Shown one piece after another: positions 16,218 through 20,842 of a DNA stretch of 20,842 nt (position 1 is its first letter; each line of letters opens with the position of its first letter). Below the pieces are notes generated by a model that ran no database searches, had not been told where the DNA came from, and saw nothing but the letters and a program-made list of their open reading frames with translations. The DNA is from Candidatus Neomicrothrix sp. UBA7388. Its GTDB lineage: Bacteria; Actinomycetota; Acidimicrobiia; Acidimicrobiales; Poriferisodalaceae. The position numbers and the translations under genes are program-made. Location: assembly GCA_002470695.1 (NCBI GenBank), contig DKNM01000057.1:850-21691 (forward strand), in the 5' to 3' direction.

Positions 16218-17332
16218 ATCGGTTCCTTTTCGCCTGCATCAGCCATCGCCTGACGCGCCGCCATGACCACTTTCCCCGCTTCTGTTTCATCAAGAAACCA
16301 GCGAGTTCCCGCCCAAGCGGCCGGAGCATGCTCCGACAGAGCGAGTGCGGCTGTCTCGTAGTATCCCCGTATGTCTTGGCTAACACGAGCTGGTATCCCC
16401 GGAACGCCGGCTTCTTTCCATGGAGTACCTTCCGACACCCTTATAAAGGCTTCAATCGCGTCGGCAATCTGATCCGCTTGCACAACTCTGCCTGCACCGA
16501 CCCTGTTTCCATACTCCCCGATCGATCGTTCATAGGCGGGACGCAACCCGTTGGCTTCATCGATTGCGGGATGGAGCGTCGGGTCATGCCGAGGTGGCAT
16601 CGGACAAGACATGACCTCAGTGCCGTCGTCGATTATGCGTTCCCCGTACTCAGAGAATATTGGCTCCGGACTCTTCAGTAGCTCAAATGCGGCGTTAAGA
16701 ACGCGGTGTTGGAAATCTCGGTCAGATGGCACTCCGAGAGGACGACCGAGCGGGAAATCGCACCACAATCCTCGCGGGGGGGCTGTGGTTTCGATCTGGC
16801 TTTTTATCGAGCCCAAGGCGACAGTCGCCATGCCGTGTGCTTCGAAGATATGGGCGAGCGTACTCACGGTACGCGTGCATAACGGTCAAACGGGAGTGAG
16901 GAGCACGACATCAACTTCTTGCTCTCTTAAAAACTTTGCCCCAGCAGGTCCACTATCCAGCCGAACTGCAGATAAGTCGAATTGATTACCTGCATAAGCA
17001 AGGTGCTGTTCTGCGACCGACCCAATCTTGCCTTCAGCGACAAGTTCGTCGAGGCGATCAATAGGGAAAACGGTGTTTATATCAAGGGCATAACCCGTTG
17101 CATCAAAATTTGGGCTCCAATGGCCCATTACATAGTCACGAGGTTGCGACTGGAGAATGCGATATCCAGTGTCCATTGGCGAGAAGTCTTCATCTGTCGG
17201 GTGGTGAAGCGAAGCCGAAGTGACTATGGCTACTTTTGCCTTACTTAGAGGTACCGGAGTGGTGAAGGCTATTTCGTCAAAGGTTTCCGCCTCCAAATTT
17301 TCTGTCATTGCTTTTACATCACTGTCAGCCAT
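16187..17332 (-). CDS. GrdB/PrdB-like reductase, selenoprotein with in-frame UGA (Sec149)
   Basis: Two reading frames, 17332-16889 and 16885-16187, are in the same frame and separated only by one TGA at 16888-16886. Together they make a continuous 381-residue protein of the glycine/sarcosine/betaine and D-proline reductase selenoprotein B family. Before the TGA come TTPVPLSKAKVAIVTSAS, the GSVAEQHLAYAG segment and VDVVLLTPV. After it come PLCTRTVSTLAHIFEAHG and PPRGLWCDFPLGRPLG. Cysteine-containing relatives have VPVCPxCHQTV at this place, so the TGA aligns with a Cys, giving U-P-L-C (Sec149, Cys152). A fitting SECIS hairpin follows. The enzyme probably performs a selenium- and thiol-dependent reductive cleavage; substrate unknown. 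Start: ATG 17332, no ribosome site; the frame is open to a TTG at 17413 inside the upstream gene. A nonsense mutation is the alternative reading. Confidence 0.78.
16851..16888 (-). promoter_or_regulatory. Bacterial SECIS element directing selenocysteine at the UGA
   Basis: Reading the minus strand, the UGA (16888-16886) is followed after 11 bases by GCGUAC (16874-16869), a five-base loop CGUGA (16868-16864) and GUACGC (16863-16858): a perfect 6-bp upper stem. Below a 2x2 mismatch, GC (16878-16877) pairs with GC (16855-16854), and UA pairs can follow past a two-base bulge. The spacing from UGA to the loop is 17 nucleotides and a G is the second loop base, both within published bacterial SECIS rules (16-37 nucleotides; G in one of the first two loop positions). 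The sequence is coding, so the stem is under double constraint. Confidence 0.65.
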
Positions 17333-17369
17333 AGTGCAGAAGGCTACGCCAGTTCTCAATCTGTTGCAG

Positions 17370-18287
17370 TCAAGTTTCTTTCCGGTCACTCGAGAGCACC
17401 GCAACACCAACAATTACAAGCAAACCCCCGACCATCTCGACTCTTCCGAGTCGGTCGCCTACAAGCACCCAGCTAAAGAGCACTCCAAAGAAGGGCGTTA
17501 AGTAGGCCACCGCTGCACCTTGAATGGCGGGAGCTCTTCGAAGAACACTCGCAAAGAGGTAAAACGTGACCGCTAGCGAAGGAATACCTGCGTATAGCAG
17601 GGGCAGGATAAGCCCCCAATTTAAGGATGTATCGGACCAATCCTCCAGAAATGGCACCGCTGCGTGAAGACAAACCGCTGAAAAACTGATCTGAAGTGCA
17701 ACTAACATCAATGGACTTATCGCCAGAGCGCCCGGGAGTCGCTTATTCAGAACTGCTCCAATCGCCCAGCTGACACTCGAAATTAAAGCGAAAATTATGC
17801 CGAGCGTCGTGTTCCCAGAACCCAGCGCCGGTAGGGCCAAGCAGATAGCACCAAATAACCCAACGACTAGCCCTATGTAACCTCGGCGGCCGGGAAGTTC
17901 GGCAATAACGAGCATTGCGATCATCGCGGTAAAAAGGGGCATCGTCGCCGAGAGCATTGCCGCTAGCCCCGGTGAAAGCCGTGAGATTCCAAGAACTAAA
18001 AATCCACTGGAGACGGTTGTAATTGCGAGCGAGATCCACCAGACAGCCCACCATTGTTCACGTGTGCGAGGGAATCGCTCACGACGAGCCATAGCTACCG
18101 CAAGTAGCACTGGCGCTCCGACGGTAGTACGCAGAGCAGCCAAGGCCAACGGGGTCGTATGGTCTAGTGCCCACTTCATGACCGTATAGTTCAAACCTAT
18201 GAACAAAGCTGTTAGTACGACAAGCGAGACGGTGATCGCGTTTGAAATCTGCTGAGGCCGGGCACCAGAGTCGCCGGGAATTGTCAC
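17370..18287 (-). CDS. DMT (EamA) family transporter
   Basis: A 305-residue inner-membrane protein with ten predicted helices in two EamA repeats. The first repeat shows LNYTVMKWAL and ALAALRTTVGAPVLL. The second contains SSVSWAIGAVLNKR, followed by GAAVAYLTPFFGVLFSWVLVGDRLG, where the usual E of the GE motif is D. It starts with GTG overlapping the SDR stop as GTGA, so translation is coupled. The GrdB-like selenoprotein gene begins 37 bases after its stop. It may import or export a substrate, intermediate or product of the surrounding enzymes; nothing in the sequence identifies it. It is not close to the RhtA-like transporter at the left end of the window. Confidence 0.87.
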   Translation of the reverse strand: MTIPGDSGARPQQISNAITVSLVVLTALFIGLNYTVMKWALDHTTPLALAALRTTVGAPVLLAVAMARRERFPRTREQWWAVWWISLAITTVSSGFLVLGISRLSPGLAAMLSATMPLFTAMIAMLVIAELPGRRGYIGLVVGLFGAICLALPALGSGNTTLGIIFALISSVSWAIGAVLNKRLPGALAISPLMLVALQISFSAVCLHAAVPFLEDWSDTSLNWGLILPLLYAGIPSLAVTFYLFASVLRRAPAIQGAAVAYLTPFFGVLFSWVLVGDRLGRVEMVGGLLVIVGVAVLSSDRKET

Positions 18288-19060
18288 GCTCCCTCGAGAA
18301 GGTCTATCGACCTTCGTCGCAAACGGCGCATTCCGTTAAGCCAGCGGTCCGTATCCGATGCTTTGCGTTCAACATAAGTCTGTACCTCTGGATGCGAGAG
18401 GATCAGGAACGCTTCGTCACGTAATGCTTCGGTGATTTTTTCCGCCACATAATCAGCTTCAACTATGCCGTCAGTCCCACCATCGCCGAGTTGCCGCGGT
18501 GCCATTGCAGTATTCACGCCTTGAGGGCAGAGCACTGAAACCCGAATCCCATCGTCACCATGGGCGATAGCTAACGTCTCCGCAAGCTTGATGCAGGCAG
18601 CTTTCGTAACCGAGTAAGGTGCCGAACCGACAGCAGCGAGAAGCCCAGCTGCGCTCGCGGTATGAACCAGATAGCCTTCGCCTCTCGCTGTCATCGACGG
18701 TAAAACCGCTCGTGCTGCATACACATGTGACATCACATGCAGGTCCCACTGAGCCTGCCAAGCGTCATTGGAAGCCTCGACACCTCCCTCAGCACCGGCA
18801 CCGGCGTTCGAGAAAAAAATGTCGATTGGGCCAAACTCGGTCTCAGTTTTCTCAACTAGATCCACCAAATCGGATTCGTTGGTGACATCGAGACCCACAC
18901 CCTTGCACCCTATTTGGCTTGCCGCTGACAAGGCTGATTCCTCGTTATAGTCGGCCAGAATAACTTGGCGTGCGCCCATGCTCATCCATTTGCGCGCTGT
19001 CGCAGAGCCAATGCCCCCGCCGCCGCCCGTAATGATTGCTACTCGATCCTGAATCTCCAT
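18284..19060 (-). CDS. SDR family NAD(P)-dependent oxidoreductase
   Basis: A 258-residue classical short-chain dehydrogenase. The cofactor motif is TGGGGGIG (11-18); Asp37 at the end of the second strand (VILADYNEE) favours NAD over NADP. NAG is at 85-87, and the catalytic set is Ser136, Tyr149 and Lys153 in YSVTK. The C-terminal tail WLNGMRRLRRRSIDLLEGA is Arg-rich. It should oxidise a secondary alcohol or reduce a ketone. Placed just after a PhyH-type hydroxylase and 34 bases from it, it could oxidise the hydroxylated product; this is inference. Its stop overlaps the start of the DMT transporter. Confidence 0.92.
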   Translation of the reverse strand: MEIQDRVAIITGGGGGIGSATARKWMSMGARQVILADYNEESALSAASQIGCKGVGLDVTNESDLVDLVEKTETEFGPIDIFFSNAGAGAEGGVEASNDAWQAQWDLHVMSHVYAARAVLPSMTARGEGYLVHTASAAGLLAAVGSAPYSVTKAACIKLAETLAIAHGDDGIRVSVLCPQGVNTAMAPRQLGDGGTDGIVEADYVAEKITEALRDEAFLILSHPEVQTYVERKASDTDRWLNGMRRLRRRSIDLLEGA

Positions 19061-19094
19061 ACCCAGAACTTAGATCCCACAGGCGCATCGTTGC

Positions 19095-19931
19095 TTAACT
19101 TTCAGCAACTCCATTTTTAGTTCTCATTGCAGCGTATGCAATTTCGTCGGACGAATCGGCTCCAAGAAATCGGCCGGGACTTTCACCATCAACATGACCC
19201 ATGATTCCTTTGTAAAGAGTGAAGCCGCACAGTGCAGCTAGGCGCTCGGGCATGGCCTTGACTACTTCCGGGCGAAGGCTGTAGTACTGATTTTGTTGTT
19301 GGCGAAGATAACCCTGGCAGTATTGAACACTGACGCCTAGGCGCCATTCATCTTGGGTGTTGTTTGCTCCACCACAGTGCCAGGTTCCTCCGTTAACAAT
19401 TAATACAGAGCCTGCTTTCATTTCTGCTGGGACGTGATCGACTTTTTCGCCCTTTCGGGGTTCATGATCAAACTTATGCGAGCCGGGAACGATCCGCGTT
19501 GCCCCATTTTCCTCAGTGAAATCGGTGAATGCCCATATGGTGGTGACCATAAATGGAATTCGAGGGCGCCGAACGCTAACTAAACCGTCATCACTGTGCA
19601 ATCCTTGGTGAACCTCTCCGGGTCCAATATGCATGCATGTTGTGCCGGATAGTAGGCACTCTTCATCTAGCAGGTGCTCAGCAAATGGCAAAATATTTGG
19701 GTGCACGGGGAGCTCCCAAAAGACTTCGTCCTTGGCCAGAAGGTTATACATTCGCTTTGTCGCGAAGCCTTCCGCCCGGTTTCCCCTAGGTTGAACATCA
19801 TTCTCATCTTCTAGTCGAGTAACAGCGTTGCGGATCTTCCTCATAAGATCTTCATCAACCGCATCTTCCACAATGCAGTAGCCCTGGTCTTCGATAGTCT
19901 CGAGATAACCCGACAATGTTGCTGAATCCAT
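19095..19931 (-). CDS. Phytanoyl-CoA dioxygenase (PhyH) family Fe(II)/2-oxoglutarate-dependent dioxygenase
   Basis: A 278-residue protein of the PhyH family with the double-stranded beta-helix fold. The facial triad is His112-x-Asp114 in GLHSDDG and His185 in GGTWHCGGANNT; Arg197 in DEWRLGVSVQ probably binds 2-oxoglutarate. The segment ENGATRIVPGSHKFDHEP at 141-158 is a family hallmark. These enzymes hydroxylate or oxidatively cleave small molecules at the expense of O2 and 2-oxoglutarate, so the cell must meet oxygen. The target is unknown; PhyH members act on acyl-CoAs, amino acids, ectoine and phosphonates. No strong ribosome site precedes the ATG. It follows the MFS gene after about 120 bases and precedes an SDR gene. 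Confidence 0.92.
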   Translation of the reverse strand: MDSATLSGYLETIEDQGYCIVEDAVDEDLMRKIRNAVTRLEDENDVQPRGNRAEGFATKRMYNLLAKDEVFWELPVHPNILPFAEHLLDEECLLSGTTCMHIGPGEVHQGLHSDDGLVSVRRPRIPFMVTTIWAFTDFTEENGATRIVPGSHKFDHEPRKGEKVDHVPAEMKAGSVLIVNGGTWHCGGANNTQDEWRLGVSVQYCQGYLRQQQNQYYSLRPEVVKAMPERLAALCGFTLYKGIMGHVDGESPGRFLGADSSDEIAYAAMRTKNGVAES

Positions 19932-20017
19932 AATCTAATTCTTACAGCTATACGGCGAAATGCGCACTTTGCCTCTGAGTTGGACGCTGCGAGTGACACA
20001 AAATTATCGGCAGTGCC

Positions 20018-20050
20018 CGCTTACCGATGAACTATGCGTTGCGCTTACCG
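20018..20050. repeat. Two direct 9-base repeats upstream of the PhyH gene
   Basis: CGCTTACCG occurs at 20018-20026 and 20042-20050, 24 bases apart, between the MFS stop and the PhyH start. It may be an operator, but repeats of this length could also be chance. Confidence 0.22.
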
Positions 20051-20053
20051 CCA

Positions 20054-20842
20054 CTAATTACCAGACGGACGACGCTCTTCACCAACACTGCGAAGCGCGA
20101 GAAAGGTCGCTACGACTGAGAGACCGAACATTGAACCCCAAGCAGCGCTATAGCTATCCAGAACGTCAGCCAATAGCCCTGTGAAGAACCCACCAACAGT
20201 CAAGCCAGCCATGAAACCCATTACGACTCTGCCGCTCGCCCGACCCGACATTTCCGGCGGAACGCTAATTATTACGGAGAGCATTGCGACCGCGTTCCAA
20301 GCATTCAGCCCAACTGCAGACAGGACAGCCATTGGCCACATAATCCAGGATCCCACAGCTATCGCAACCCAAAGCATCAACATTACGAGCGAAGTAAGAA
20401 ACGCCTGGATCGCGAGAGCTGCGGCAGGAAGGATTCGGTGTTCCGCTAAGTGAGCCCACAAAATTCTCGTCCCGATGGCTAGGCCGCCCGGTAGTCCAGC
20501 CACCACCCCCGCTTGCACGTTAGACATCGAGAGGGAATTTTCGGCGAACAACACCAGATACCGTCCCACACCTCCAACGATGCAGCCCATGCACAAGGCG
20601 TAGAGGGTTAGCAATATGACAGTTCGTGGCAGACGCGCAACCATTTTAGGCTTCGATGCAGCGTCGGTGAAGCTGCTAAGCGGGCGACTATCAGGGAGAG
20701 CCGCAGAGGTTCCTAATGCCGCAAACAAAGCAATGACACCGTATAAACCAATGGCAATCCGCCAATTGAACCAAATTGTCAGAGTCGGGAGAGTGAATCC
20801 TCCCATGAGAATGCCGAGTTGAACTCCCGACTGCTTGATACC
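20054..20842 (-). CDS. MFS transporter, partial (5' end beyond the window)
   Basis: The frame is open from the window edge at 20842 to the stop at 20054 and gives the last 262 residues. An ATG at 20806 lies inside a helix and is not the start: the preceding codons read GIKQSGVQLGIL, a motif common before helix 5 of MFS proteins, so about a third of the protein lies outside. About eight membrane segments follow, with the central cytoplasmic loop near DSRPLSSFTDAASKPK and the second-half motif around ILWAHLAEHRILP. It resembles CynX/NimT-type anion or drug transporters. It is the first visible gene of the minus-strand unit that holds PhyH, SDR, DMT, selenoprotein and the second MFS. Confidence 0.87.
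   Translation of the reverse strand, partial: GIKQSGVQLGILMGGFTLPTLTIWFNWRIAIGLYGVIALFAALGTSAALPDSRPLSSFTDAASKPKMVARLPRTVILLTLYALCMGCIVGGVGRYLVLFAENSLSMSNVQAGVVAGLPGGLAIGTRILWAHLAEHRILPAAALAIQAFLTSLVMLMLWVAIAVGSWIMWPMAVLSAVGLNAWNAVAMLSVIISVPPEMSGRASGRVVMGFMAGLTVGGFFTGLLADVLDSYSAAWGSMFGLSVVATFLALRSVGEERRPSGN

Noticed and set aside
16886..16888. TGA read as a true stop, leaving a truncated protein and a separate downstream gene starting at the GTG at 16867.
   Set aside because: The downstream piece would lack the conserved motif half, no ribosome site precedes the GTG, both halves are intact with no other lesion, and the UGA has Cys-equivalent placement plus a SECIS-like hairpin. A recent nonsense mutation cannot be fully excluded.
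16148..16985. Plus-strand open frames of 177 and 144 codons opposite the selenoprotein gene.
   Set aside because: They are antisense shadows; the minus-strand frame has clear family matches and these translations resemble nothing.

Overview
The window reads as an ordinary chromosomal stretch from a free-living, probably aerobic or facultative actinobacterium, possibly a marine or freshwater Acidimicrobiia-like lineage. The clues are an F420-type luciferase-like oxidoreductase, an actinobacterial-style histidine phosphatase with the extra N-terminal segment, a cbs-metB pair, a GlnR-like box before amt and TANNNT-type leaderless promoters. The taxonomic assignment is inference. No rRNA, tRNA, CRISPR array, insertion sequence or phage gene was found. 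Genes are tightly packed; the longest non-coding gap is about 240 bases (10284-10525).

Left part (1-5573): a decayed 3' remnant of livF sits back to back with a plus-strand group made of an ornithine-cyclodeaminase-family reductase, an RhtA-like DMT exporter and a DUF4262 protein. A rhomboid protease (minus) and an F420-type oxidoreductase (plus) diverge from a 74-base region. The oxidoreductase overlaps an M18 aminopeptidase gene by four bases.

Middle part (5586-14946): on the minus strand lie a histidine phosphatase, an Amt ammonium transporter with a GlnR-like operator, and the reverse-transsulfuration pair cbs-metB (ATGA overlap). Next is a 1161-residue fused indolepyruvate ferredoxin oxidoreductase-type enzyme, which diverges from a plus-strand hotdog-fold protein across a 77-base region carrying two copies of a 9-base repeat.

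Right part (14943-20842): a probable minus-strand operon reads MFS transporter (cut by the window edge), PhyH-type Fe(II)/2-oxoglutarate dioxygenase, SDR dehydrogenase, DMT transporter, GrdB/PrdB-like reductase, MFS transporter. The GrdB-like gene is the main discovery. It looks like two ORFs separated by one in-frame TGA, but the TGA falls where relatives carry Cys. A U-x-x-C motif follows, and 17 nucleotides after the TGA is a perfect 6-bp hairpin loop that fits the bacterial SECIS rules. I read it as one 381-residue selenoprotein (Sec149) that an automatic annotator would split or call a pseudogene. The operon has two or three transporters, a hydroxylase, a dehydrogenase and a selenium-dependent reductase, so it looks like an uptake-and-degradation pathway for an unknown small molecule.
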